Assembly (NCBI GenBank): GCA_028279405.1
Contig: JANQNU010000017.1
Location: 1 to 43,828 of the forward strand
Source of the DNA: Phycisphaerae bacterium
Lineage (GTDB): Bacteria > Planctomycetota > Phycisphaerae > UBA1845 > Fen-1342
Reading direction: 5' to 3'
Length of the DNA stretch: 43,828 nt
Shown: piece by piece, positions 24,799-32,774 of the stretch
How positions within the stretch are numbered: the first letter of the stretch is position 1
Layout: each line of letters starts with the position of its first letter
Translations under genes and position numbers: made by a program
Notes under the pieces: generated by a model
What the model was told of the DNA's origin: nothing
Databases searched by the model: none
Seen by the model: only the letters and a program-made list of their open reading frames with translations

Positions 24799-26484
24799 AT
24801 GATGAAGACGACTTCTCATCCCGCGCCGGTTGGCGGTGCCTTTCTCCGCGGACTCGCGGCGGCGGTCTTCGCAAGCCTCGCAACCGGGCAGGTGTTCGGT
24901 TTCGCGATCTACAACAACACGCGCTACGCAGTTCGGGTCTGGGTACCGCAGGGCGAATATGAATCGGAGATTCCGCCAGGCGAGCACCGCGCCTGCAACT
25001 TCGCGAACACCGACTGCAATCCGTCCGGCTCTCGGACGTCGCAGCTGCTGTTGATCGTCGAGACGGTCGACAGCACGATCGACTACGAAGGCAAGGTGAT
25101 ACTCCAAGGCGGCGGCTATGCGACGATCGACGAGGTCTGGCGCGGCGGCATCGGCCTCGCGACCCGCCCGGACATCAAGATCGACTCCTGGACGTTCGAC
25201 CACCAGTCCCTGGATACGACGCGGACCGGACACGGCGACGGGAGTCTCGGGATGACTGTAGCCCGCGATGTGCGTTTCTTCGCGACCGCCGACTGCCAGT
25301 ACAGTGGCGGCGTCGATGGTACCGAATCTGACTTCAACGGCGGCGCCAATGGTGTCGCGAACGACGTCTACGCGCGGATGACCACGTTGATGGCGATCGA
25401 ACCCAAGATCCGCGGGATGTTGTACGCCGGCGACCTGACGCAGCGCAGCCGACGGGATGAATGGACTCACTACACGGCAAGGACTGCTGAGGCGTCTCGT
25501 TTCCTGTTCGACGGTCTCGGAAACCACGATCGGGCCTTCCCGACCGTTGGCCAGGTGTTCCAGTGTCTCGTCGACCCGACCCGCTGTCGTATTCCGGAAA
25601 CGCTCCGGGCCGATGTCCGCGATCGTGGACGTCAAACCGTAAAGACCAACAAAGGCGATCCGCACTACTCGTGGGACTGGCAGGACGTGCACTTCGTGCA
25701 GCTCCACGTCTTTCCAGCCGACGAACCCGCTTCGGACCTGAGGCCGAGCGGCGACCCGAACATCTATCCCGAACACGATCCGATGGAGAGCCTCGCGTTC
25801 CTGCAGCAGGACCTCGCGACCCGCGTCGGCAACACCGGCCGGCCCGTGGTCCTGGTTCACCATTACGGCTTCGACGATTTTTCGACCGGCCGGAACCTGG
25901 GCTGTGACGTGTTTGACCCGACACAGCCTCACAACATCTGGTGGACCGATGCGCAACGGGTCCGGTACTGGAACGCGCTCGCGCCGTATAACGTCGTCGC
26001 AATCATTACCGGCCACTTCCATACCCCCAGCGACTTGAGCGACTCCAACACGCGATGCCGATGGCACATCCCCTGGATTCGTCCCCCCGGCGGGGTCGGA
26101 GGTCCGCCGGAGATTCAGACGTTCATCGCGGGAGCGGCGCGCAATAACCTTTTCATCGACGTTCGGATCAATGCCTCGAACGAGGTCAGTGTGACCCAGC
26201 GAGACAGTGACGGCGTCGTTAACGAGGAGGTCTGTTACACGTTCAGCAACCGCTACTACGTCGAGGACATCGCCGCTACGCCCGGTTGGGGATCGGTCGG
26301 CTTGCCGTTTGCGACGATGGCGCAGGCGGTGAATAGCGTGTCGCGGCGCGATCCGAACTGCAGCACGGCTGCGTATCCGGAGATTCGCGTGGCTCCTGGA
26401 AGCTATCCCGAGTCGTTGACGATCGACCGGAAGACGAGGATTACCAACCCTGGCTCGGGCACGGCCCGCATCGGCCGACCGTAG
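24799..26484 (+). CDS. Secreted calcineurin-like metallophosphoesterase
   Basis: The 561-residue exported protein (signal region about 1-36) has the dimetal phosphoesterase motifs in order: D165-C-Q167, GDLTQ (D212), GNHD (N242, H243, D244), HH (354-355) and GHFH (H406, H408). The first motif is D-x-Q rather than D-x-H. A Cys-containing N-terminal domain of about 120 residues precedes the catalytic part. After it comes a piece like the start of a parallel beta-helix (GSVGLPFATMAQAV ... IRVAPGSYPESLTI). GAGAGG lies 8 bases before ATG 24799; a second ATG follows at once. The substrate is unknown and could be a nucleotide, phospholipid head group or phosphoprotein. It lies between two tail-spike-like paralogues and ends in a strong terminator. 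Confidence 0.85.
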   Translation: MMKTTSHPAPVGGAFLRGLAAAVFASLATGQVFGFAIYNNTRYAVRVWVPQGEYESEIPPGEHRACNFANTDCNPSGSRTSQLLLIVETVDSTIDYEGKVILQGGGYATIDEVWRGGIGLATRPDIKIDSWTFDHQSLDTTRTGHGDGSLGMTVARDVRFFATADCQYSGGVDGTESDFNGGANGVANDVYARMTTLMAIEPKIRGMLYAGDLTQRSRRDEWTHYTARTAEASRFLFDGLGNHDRAFPTVGQVFQCLVDPTRCRIPETLRADVRDRGRQTVKTNKGDPHYSWDWQDVHFVQLHVFPADEPASDLRPSGDPNIYPEHDPMESLAFLQQDLATRVGNTGRPVVLVHHYGFDDFSTGRNLGCDVFDPTQPHNIWWTDAQRVRYWNALAPYNVVAIITGHFHTPSDLSDSNTRCRWHIPWIRPPGGVGGPPEIQTFIAGAARNNLFIDVRINASNEVSVTQRDSDGVVNEEVCYTFSNRYYVEDIAATPGWGSVGLPFATMAQAVNSVSRRDPNCSTAAYPEIRVAPGSYPESLTIDRKTRITNPGSGTARIGRP

Positions 26485-26512
26485 CCGCTCCACGCGACAA
26501 TATTTGTCGGGA

Positions 26513-26549
26513 ATGGGTGGGCACCTGCTGGTGTCCGCCCATTTTTCTT
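26513..26549 (+). terminator. Intrinsic terminator after the metallophosphoesterase gene
   Basis: ATGGGTGGGCACC (26513-26525) and GGTGTCCGCCCAT (26530-26542) form a 13-bp stem with two G-U pairs and a 4-base loop, followed by TTTTCTT. It separates this gene from the next paralogue, which has its own leader. Confidence 0.88.
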
Positions 26550-26621
26550 CGGAGGTGAGAAAAGACGGTTCGTTCTCGCGGCCGCATCTTTTTCGTGGCT
26601 TTCATCGGGCGCAGCCGAACT

Positions 26622-26704
26622 GTCCTACGCCTTTCTGACTGTCAGGGTTAATGGGCCATTGATCGTGGTCCCGTTCGACGTCCAATAACGATTCAGTCAG
26701 AGGG
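26622..26704 (+). ncRNA. Conserved 5' leader B, candidate structured UTR
   Basis: CTGACTG (26635-26641) and CAGTCAG (26694-26700) enclose 52 bases, as in leader A. The inner pair ATGGG (26651-26655) / CCCGT (26670-26674) corresponds to the leader A inner helix and is retained through a wobble-compatible change. GTCCTACGCC (26622-26631) is the counterpart of GTCTTACGCC at 22943. The two leaders lie upstream of homologous genes, so recent duplication is an alternative explanation for the likeness. Confidence 0.45.
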
Positions 26705-26711
26705 TTTCATC

Positions 26712-28211
26712 ATGAGTAGTCAACACGGGGCGACGTATCGTCCGCGGACAATTGCCGTCTGTATCGCGGCGCTGGTTCTCGCGAGTACGGCCCAGGCGCA
26801 GACATCGTTCACCTATCAGGGGCAGCTTCGTTCCGCGGATGAGGCCGTCGAGGGCCTGGTGGACTTCGAGTTCGCTCTTTGGAACGACGCGGTCGGCGGC
26901 GCCCTGGTCGGGTCGGTGTTGCACGCGAATGATGTCGCGGTTGCGAACGGCGTCTTCACCGTCGAGCTGGACTTCGGCGCGCTCGCATTCAACGGCGCTG
27001 CCCGCTGGTTGGAAATCAGCGTTCGCAGCCCGGCGGGCGTCGGCGTGTTCGAAACGCTGAGCCCGCGACAGCTCGTCACGGGCGCACCCTACGCCGCCCA
27101 GGCCGGCGGTGTCCGTGGACTGTTCGTGGACGGGGCGGAGAACGTCGGTATCGGTACGGCCAGTCCGGACACGCGGCTGCATCTGGTCGGCGCGGACAAC
27201 AACGGGACGACCGCCGGGCTCAAGATCACGAACACGGCCAACGCGGACACCATGCTATTGGACGGTAACGAGATTGACTGCGTGTCGGGCGCGCTCTACC
27301 TCAACAACAACGGCGACGGCGACATTATCGTCGCACAGGGTGGTGGCCGTGTCGGCATCGGCGTCGATCAGCCGAACAACCGACTTTCTGTCGCCGGTGG
27401 CGCCGATTTCACCGAGAACGTCGGCATCGGCACGACCGACCCGTCCGCGCGGTTGCATGTCCTTGGGCCGGACAACAACGGCACGTCCGCCGGGCTCAAG
27501 ATCACGAACACGACCAGCGCCGACGTGATGCTGATGGACGGCAACGAAATCGATTGCACGTCCGGACCGCTCTACCTCAATCACAACAGCGACAACGACG
27601 TCTATCTGGCCAGCGGCGGCGGTAACGTCGGCATCGGCACGACCAATCCGGAGAGCGAATTGCACGTCGTATCCGCCGGCGGACGCGCCGTAACGATCGA
27701 GACCCCCGGCAGCTTGTGGGCCGGCGTCACGTCCCTGAACCAATATGTGGACTACTTCTCGGGTGTGTATACGGATACCTGGGTGTTGTTGGACAATCTC
27801 ACCGGCGAGTTCCGACTCGTCGTTCGGGAAGACAGCATCCTGATCTCGGCCGGACGTGATGCCTACGTCCGATTTAGCGACGCCGGGATCGAGCTTCCCC
27901 GCGGGAGCGGCGTCGTCTTTCCCGACGGGAGCACGATGGACCGCAATCCCGTCATCGATTCACGGACAGTGACGATTGACTTCGGCTCAATCGCCGCCGG
28001 TGGGCGCGCGTCGGGTGGGGGCCTTAGTCCGGGGGCGCTGCCCGGCGACGTCGTGGTCCTGACACCGACCGAAGATGTACCGTTCCCCTTCATGATCTTC
28101 GGGGCCTATTGCCCGACGCAGAATCAACACCGCTTCCTGCTCCAAAACATGGGTAACGCGGCCGTTGATCCGCCCCCGATCAGCGTGAAGGTGACGATCA
28201 TTCGACCCTAG
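26712..28211 (+). CDS. Secreted tail-spike-like protein with internal duplication (paralogue 3)
   Basis: The 499-residue protein's signal peptide and N-domain closely match paralogue 2 (MSSQHGATYRPRTIAV..., TSFTYQGQLRSADEAVEG). The middle has two tandem copies of a 92-residue unit starting NVGIGTASPDTRLHL and NVGIGTTDPSARLHV. Each contains DNNGT.AGLKITNT and DGNEIDC.SG.LYLN. A third GIGTTNP start follows. Unlike the other two, it lacks the GAD-x-AE C-terminal domain and ends in a different beta-rich domain (about 410-499). GAGGG lies 7 bases before the ATG. No terminator is seen; an intergenic repeat follows at once. Confidence 0.8.
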   Translation: MSSQHGATYRPRTIAVCIAALVLASTAQAQTSFTYQGQLRSADEAVEGLVDFEFALWNDAVGGALVGSVLHANDVAVANGVFTVELDFGALAFNGAARWLEISVRSPAGVGVFETLSPRQLVTGAPYAAQAGGVRGLFVDGAENVGIGTASPDTRLHLVGADNNGTTAGLKITNTANADTMLLDGNEIDCVSGALYLNNNGDGDIIVAQGGGRVGIGVDQPNNRLSVAGGADFTENVGIGTTDPSARLHVLGPDNNGTSAGLKITNTTSADVMLMDGNEIDCTSGPLYLNHNSDNDVYLASGGGNVGIGTTNPESELHVVSAGGRAVTIETPGSLWAGVTSLNQYVDYFSGVYTDTWVLLDNLTGEFRLVVREDSILISAGRDAYVRFSDAGIELPRGSGVVFPDGSTMDRNPVIDSRTVTIDFGSIAAGGRASGGGLSPGALPGDVVVLTPTEDVPFPFMIFGAYCPTQNQHRFLLQNMGNAAVDPPPISVKVTIIRP

Positions 28212-28215
28212 CCAA

Positions 28216-28392
28216 GCGAGCCCGGAGCGCGAGCGACGGGTCAGTCCCCCACCCCAAGATGGGGTGGGGCACCATGCGATACGGGGTGGGGCGCCATGCG
28301 ATACAGGGTGGGGCGGGCGTCTCGCCCGCCATTGACCGCTCGCTCGCGCTCGCGGCTCGTTGTGTTTGGCATCTGGTTCGTGCTGGGGCCCG
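28216..28392. repeat. Intergenic repeat, copy 5 (with internal tandem duplication)
   Basis: This is the best counterpart of copy 4. It carries the CCCCACCCC/GGGGTGGGG hairpin and the GGGCGGGCG-TCTCGCCCGCC hairpin. Within it a 22-base unit, CCATGCGATACGGGGTGGGG plus two bases, is present twice in tandem (about 28272-28314), whereas copy 4 has it once. It starts 4 bases after the paralogue 3 stop codon. Confidence 0.8.
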
Positions 28393-28407
28393 TGGCGTAG
28401 ACACGGC

Positions 28408-28564
28408 GGGTGGCACTGGCGGCTTGTCCGCCAGTGTTCGGGACGTGCGTTTAGTCAAGTCGCTTAGTGGATATAGCGAATACTCATCCTCTGGACACTG
28501 GTAGCAAGCTACCAGTGCCACCCAGTTCATGCGAAATCCTCCACTGGCGGGCAAGTTGCCAATG
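28408..28564. repeat. Intergenic hairpin modules downstream of copy 5
   Basis: 28408-28449 matches the module at 13605-13643, and 28496-28523 matches 13698-13725. A third, imperfect relative (CACTGGCGGGCAAGTTGCC, then AATGCCACCAC) lies at about 28540-28568. The order of modules is the same as in copy 2. There is no gene between 28212 and 28588. Confidence 0.7.
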
Positions 28565-28588
28565 CCACCACCTGTCGCGCGTTCGACC

Positions 28589-29941
28589 TCAGGTCGTCGT
28601 CGGCTGATGCAGCCAGACGTCGCGTTGTGGGAACGGGATCGAAATGCCCTCGGCGTCGAAACGCTTCTTGATCGCGGCGTGCACTTCCCAGTAGACCGCC
28701 CAGTAGTCGCTGGTCTTCGCCCACGGTCGCACGACGAAGTTCACGGACGAGTCCGCCAATTCGTGCATTCGAACGACGGGTGCAGGGTCTGCGAGCACCA
28801 GCTCTTCGTTCTGAAGAATCTCCTCGATGATGGTGCGGGCCTTGTCGATGTCGTCGGCGTAGCCGATCCCGAAGGTCATATCGACCCGCCGGGTGGGGTT
28901 CCCGGTGATGTTGGTGATGACGTCGCCCCAGATGGAGTTGTTTGGAATCACGACGGTCTGATTGTCGAACGTGCGAATCGTCGTCGAGACCAGGCTCATC
29001 GATTTGACGTTGCCGCTCACGCCCGCCACGGTGACCGCATCATCCACGTCAAAGGGGCGATACAGCAGAATCATCAACCCGCTCGCAAAGTTACTCAGGG
29101 TTCCCTGCAATGCGAAGCCGACCACGAAGGCGGCACCCGCAATCGCAGCGACCAACGGACCGATGTCGAACTCGAGTTGCGCGAGCGCCATGACCAGACC
29201 GACCATCACGATTCCGCGGCGCACCAGCTTGCGCAGGAAGTCTTTCAACAACGATGACAGATTCGTCAGTCGGAGCGCACGGCCGACCATGCTGGCGACA
29301 ATCGCGCCGGCGATCCAGAAAGCGATCAGGGTCAGCAAGAAGAGTCCGATGTTAGTCGCGACCCGGATTCCGCCTTCCTTCGAAGTCATCCAGCCGGTAA
29401 TCGCGAGCCACGCGGCCTGCATGTCGGACACGTCGACCTTGATACCAGAGACGGCGGTTACATACTGCTTGAAGGGGGCCGAGTCGCCGCCTTTTCGATC
29501 GAGCTCGGCGAGCACGACGTTCAGGCGGTCAATCGTCTTCTGTTGCATCTCGCGAAGCTTGGTGGCTTCGGTCAGCTTCTCGGCCGCTACATCCTGCGCT
29601 TCCTTCTTCACTTCCTCGGCTTCGTTCGCGTTGACGTTCTCGGCTTCCACCTTCGCCCCGGCGGCCTGCTTCGTCCGCTTGGCCTCGAGCTCGGCCTTGC
29701 TGATCTCCGTTACGACGCGTCGCAACTCATCGAGCCATGCCTGGGCCTCCACTTCCAACTCGGCCTGGGTCAGCGGCTTGAGCATGATCTCGAGCTGATC
29801 ACGCGGAAGCTCCGCGATCACGGTGTACTGAGCCCCTGGTGGGATCGTCGTTGTCGTGGCGGTGTAGTCGTCCTGACCGGAGGCCGGGATCATCAGCAGC
29901 CAGCCGATCGCCACCAACGGGGCCAGTCGGGCGGGTCGCAT
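28589..29941 (-). CDS. MscS-family mechanosensitive channel with N-terminal coiled coil
   Basis: The 450-residue protein starts with a signal peptide (about 1-24, ending PASGQ). A charged Glu/Ala/Lys-rich segment, probably coiled coil, spans about 65-150. Three or so membrane spans follow, then the MscS core: the pore helix region GAAFVVGFALQGTLSNFASGL, then RPFDVDDAV and IRTFDNQTVVIPNNSIWGDVI. These match the small-conductance mechanosensitive channel family, which opens on membrane tension to release solutes. AAGGAGAT lies 4 bases before the ATG at 29941, excluding the longer frame. hemW lies upstream on the same strand, about 130 bases away. Confidence 0.92.
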   Translation of the reverse strand: MRPARLAPLVAIGWLLMIPASGQDDYTATTTTIPPGAQYTVIAELPRDQLEIMLKPLTQAELEVEAQAWLDELRRVVTEISKAELEAKRTKQAAGAKVEAENVNANEAEEVKKEAQDVAAEKLTEATKLREMQQKTIDRLNVVLAELDRKGGDSAPFKQYVTAVSGIKVDVSDMQAAWLAITGWMTSKEGGIRVATNIGLFLLTLIAFWIAGAIVASMVGRALRLTNLSSLLKDFLRKLVRRGIVMVGLVMALAQLEFDIGPLVAAIAGAAFVVGFALQGTLSNFASGLMILLYRPFDVDDAVTVAGVSGNVKSMSLVSTTIRTFDNQTVVIPNNSIWGDVITNITGNPTRRVDMTFGIGYADDIDKARTIIEEILQNEELVLADPAPVVRMHELADSSVNFVVRPWAKTSDYWAVYWEVHAAIKKRFDAEGISIPFPQRDVWLHQPTTT

Positions 29942-29990
29942 GGTTATCTCCTTTCGACGGGGAAGACGTGAACGTGCCCAGCGCGGGGCG

Positions 29991-29996
29991 ATGATA
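29991..29996 (-). promoter_or_regulatory. Possible -10 element of the MscS gene
   Basis: TATCAT on the minus strand would start transcription near 29984, leaving a 43-base leader that contains the ribosome site. No clear -35 box is seen. Confidence 0.3.
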
Positions 29997-30071
29997 CCCT
30001 CAGCGGCGGTCGATTGCAGCGCCAAAAGAATCGGCGCGGCGCGATCGTGCCAGGGTCGCTGTTCGTCGTTC

Positions 30072-31250
30072 TTACAGGAAGTCGGCGATCACATGGTCGG
30101 CCAGCAACAGGCCGCGGTCGGTCAGGCGGATGTGGTCCGGACCGACGTCGAGCAGCCCGGCGTCTACATGCTGCCCGATGATCTCGGGGAACATGTCGAC
30201 GGGGTCGCTCCCGAACATGGACTGGAAACGTTCGCGTTCGACGCCGACCGTCAGACGAAGGCCCAGCAACATGGCATCGCGCGCCTGCTGGACGCGCGGC
30301 ACCCGTTCCTGCTCCAGCCGAGGTGATCGTCCGGCTCGCAGCGCTTCGGCGTAGGTGCGGGTGTCGGCGATGTTCTTGTAGCGCACTCCGTCGACAAACC
30401 CGGAGGCAGAGGGCCCGATCCCGATGTAGCCATCGTGCTGCCAGTAGTGCAAGTTGTGGCGGCATGCGCGGCCGGCGCGGGCAAAATTGCTGATCTCGTA
30501 TTGGGCGAAGCCCTGCCGTGCGAGGTGCGCGATCGTGAACTGGAACATCTCGGCCTCGAGGTCCTCGTCGACGCGCTCGATGCCGCCGGCCTCCAGGCGC
30601 TCGTGGAGCGGCGTTCCGGGCTCGTAGGTCAGTCCATAGCAGGAGAGATGGTCGGGCTGGAGCGCGAGTGCCGCATCCAGGTTTTGCTCCCAGGACGCGC
30701 GCGACTGGCCGGGAATCGCAAAAATCAGATCGAGGTTCACGTTGTCCAGCCCGGCCGCGCGGCAGATGCCGACGGTTTCGGCAACCTGTGCCGGGTCGTG
30801 GAGCCGGTCGAGGACGTTGAGTTCGTTCCGGTCGAACGACTGGGCGCCGACCGACACGCGGTTGACGCCGGCTGCGACGAGGGCCGCGGCCGTTTCCTCG
30901 GTTACGGTGGCCGGATTGGCTTCGCAGGTGAACTCGATGGTCGATGTCGGCGGGACGACGGCCCGAAACGCGCTCAGTAGCCGTTCCAGCGCCGGCGCGG
31001 CCAGCGTCGTGGGGGTTCCGCCGCCGAAGAAGATCGAGTCGACGTTTTCGAACGCAGCGGGCGGGTGCCCGTTCAACTCCTGGAGCAACGCGTCGACCAG
31101 CGGGTCGGCGAGTCGGCGATCGAAGACCTCGGAGTAGAAGTCACAGTAGCCGCAGATGGTGTGGCAGAAGGGCACGTGCACATAAACCGCGCGTACTTGC
31201 GGGTTTGTTGTCTGGCTGCGGGAGTTGGAGTACAGTTCCGCTCTCGGCAT
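30072..31250 (-). CDS. hemW: Radical SAM haem chaperone HemW (HemN-like)
   Basis: The 392-residue protein carries the cluster motif CHTICGYC (C29, C33, C36) followed by DFYS, the HemW pattern; true HemN enzymes have an additional Cys directly after (CxxxCxxCxC). GGGTPT (about 76-81), GAQSF and the IFAIPGQ region are conserved. A HemN C-terminal domain is present at about 300-385. HemW binds haem and SAM and is thought to insert haem into respiratory enzymes. There is no Shine-Dalgarno sequence; instead TATGAT lies 6 bases before the ATG. It diverges from the FHA gene. Confidence 0.9.
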   Translation of the reverse strand: MPRAELYSNSRSQTTNPQVRAVYVHVPFCHTICGYCDFYSEVFDRRLADPLVDALLQELNGHPPAAFENVDSIFFGGGTPTTLAAPALERLLSAFRAVVPPTSTIEFTCEANPATVTEETAAALVAAGVNRVSVGAQSFDRNELNVLDRLHDPAQVAETVGICRAAGLDNVNLDLIFAIPGQSRASWEQNLDAALALQPDHLSCYGLTYEPGTPLHERLEAGGIERVDEDLEAEMFQFTIAHLARQGFAQYEISNFARAGRACRHNLHYWQHDGYIGIGPSASGFVDGVRYKNIADTRTYAEALRAGRSPRLEQERVPRVQQARDAMLLGLRLTVGVERERFQSMFGSDPVDMFPEIIGQHVDAGLLDVGPDHIRLTDRGLLLADHVIADFL

Positions 31251-31256
31251 CGGGAC

Positions 31257-31262
31257 ATCATA
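31257..31262 (-). promoter_or_regulatory. -10 element of hemW, apparently leaderless
   Basis: TATGAT on the minus strand ends 6 bases before the ATG at 31250, the same spacing as at guaB and the radical SAM gene. The -35 region is poor. Confidence 0.35.
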
Positions 31263-31328
31263 GCCCGTGAAACACTGACGCGCCCAACGCGGCGCAGCAA
31301 TGATGGACGTCTCGAAGGAGCATGCACG

Positions 31329-31832
31329 ATGGAAGTCGTCCTGGTGATGTTCAAAGACGACGAACGGCGCGACTTCCCGCTCAAAAGCAAGACGGCAATC
31401 GTCGGTCGACGACTGGACTGCGATCTACGGATTCCGACGAAGGACGTTTCGCGCCAGCATTGCGAGATTCAGGTGAAGGGGGTGGAGGTCCTGATCAAGG
31501 ATCTCGGCAGTTCCAACGGTACGTTCATCAATGGGAAACGGGTCGCGGAGTCGTACGTGAAGCCCGGCGACCGCGTGACGGTAGGACCGGTAACATTTAT
31601 TGCGCGGATCGATGGCGAGCCGGCGAAGATCACCCCGCATGACGCACGGGTCGAGTTCGAGGAGCCGCCGACCCCGCCGAAGCCCAAGGCCGCCGCGAAG
31701 AAGCCCCCGCGTGAGGATGAGGAGACGGTGCTCGAGATCGGCGAGGACGAGATTTTCGACCTGACCGAGGACGAATTCGATCTTGACTCCATTGAGCTGC
31801 TGGAAGACGACGATGACGAGGATATGCCGTAG
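31329..31832 (+). CDS. FHA-domain protein with acidic tail
   Basis: The 167-residue protein has a forkhead-associated domain over about 1-95, with the phosphothreonine-binding residues GRR (26-28), SRQH (41-44) and SSNGT (61-65). These domains dock on proteins phosphorylated at Thr, usually by Ser/Thr kinases. A Lys/Pro linker follows and then a strongly acidic tail (residues about 125-165, mostly Glu and Asp). AAGGAG lies 8 bases before the ATG at 31329. A Ser/Thr kinase lies 12 kb away in the window, but no direct link is visible. The next gene on the same strand begins 54 bases on. Confidence 0.88.
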   Translation: MEVVLVMFKDDERRDFPLKSKTAIVGRRLDCDLRIPTKDVSRQHCEIQVKGVEVLIKDLGSSNGTFINGKRVAESYVKPGDRVTVGPVTFIARIDGEPAKITPHDARVEFEEPPTPPKPKAAAKKPPREDEETVLEIGEDEIFDLTEDEFDLDSIELLEDDDDEDMP

Positions 31833-31886
31833 CCGCGCCGGTGCGGGTGCGAACCGTCATTGATCGATGTGTAGCGGAGTTGTGCG

Positions 31887-32555
31887 ATGGCGTTGGAGCC
31901 GCGCCGCCGGCGGAAGGGGCTGTTGTTCTGGGGGTTCTGGGCGGGATTCCTGATGTTGATTACCGGGTGCTTCGGGCTCTTCCTGGGCCTGGTGTGCCGT
32001 CCGTCCTGGTACTTGCCGCCGGCGATCGACTACGAGCGGTTGGAGGAGGATAAGCGTGAGGTCGTGCACCTCTGGGAGGAAATCGGTCGATCGCTCAATG
32101 AGGGTCGTTCGATCACTATTGAGCTGGAGCCAGAACGCGTCAATCGCTGGCTTGCTGCTCGTGAGTTGATCTGGCCTGATGACGCTGTCCAGTTGCCGCC
32201 GTGGTGTAGTGAGCCGTTTATCCGGGTCAACGGCGATCATCTCTCGGGAGCCGCGCAGATCGAGTACGAGGGGCAGCGTGCCGTTGTGTCCGGGGAGGGA
32301 GCGATTCAGGTTGACGGAGACGTGATTCGGATTCACCCGAAGGACATTAGCATCGGCATGGTGCCGACGCCGTTGAAATGGAGCGAAACCTGGGTCCGTG
32401 ACGCGCTGGCGCGCGTCGACGGTGTCATTTCGGTGTCGGCGTCGGAGATCGTGGTCCGCAACGAGTTCCTTTGGAGGAACGGCAAGGTCCCTTGTCGCGT
32501 TGAGGACATCAACGTTGCCGGCGGTCGCGTACGCGTCAACGTCACGCCGCGCTGA
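31887..32555 (+). CDS. Membrane-anchored protein of unknown function
   Basis: The 222-residue protein has a basic N-terminus (RRRRK) and one long hydrophobic segment at about 11-37, ending with Cys at 37. The rest is soluble and would lie outside the membrane. A segment ITIELEPERVNRWLAARELIW resembles the 'lumenal' domain pattern of YpmS-like or DUF2140-like proteins, but the likeness is weak. GGAG lies 7 bases before the ATG. The 54-base gap after the FHA gene suggests co-transcription. No function can be assigned. Confidence 0.65.
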   Translation: MALEPRRRRKGLLFWGFWAGFLMLITGCFGLFLGLVCRPSWYLPPAIDYERLEEDKREVVHLWEEIGRSLNEGRSITIELEPERVNRWLAARELIWPDDAVQLPPWCSEPFIRVNGDHLSGAAQIEYEGQRAVVSGEGAIQVDGDVIRIHPKDISIGMVPTPLKWSETWVRDALARVDGVISVSASEIVVRNEFLWRNGKVPCRVEDINVAGGRVRVNVTPR

Positions 32556-32774
32556 AACGCCAGATCTACGGTCCGAGAAAACCTCAGCGATCGGGCCTCA
32601 GGTCGTCGGGTGCGAACTGGACAGTTGGTCTTGGGCAGCGACCACGCGTGTTTGACAGCTACCTGATACAACGCGGTGCACGTCCGCATTCCTGCGCCGG
32701 CGGCCGCCTCGGCATATCCCGATAAGTTCTTCTTTTACAATGAGTTCCGATTATGTGACCGGGCCAAAAACCGG
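32556..32774. other. Gene-free gap before the M6 protease promoter
   Basis: About 220 bases hold no credible gene, RNA or terminator hairpin with a T-run. An isolated TTGACA occurs near 32654 without a -10 at proper distance. Confidence 0.35.

Noticed and set aside
24751-26493. A 580-codon minus-strand frame antisense to the metallophosphoesterase
   Set aside because: All metal-binding motifs are on the plus strand, and the terminator at 26513 supports plus-strand transcription.
20385-28211. A prophage, suggested by tail-spike-like proteins
   Set aside because: All three proteins have signal peptides, and there are no capsid, terminase, portal, integrase or lysis genes. They are better read as exported cell-surface proteins.
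22735-28523. A CRISPR array in the hairpin-rich gaps
   Set aside because: The repeats are not regularly spaced with unique spacers of constant length, and no cas genes are present.
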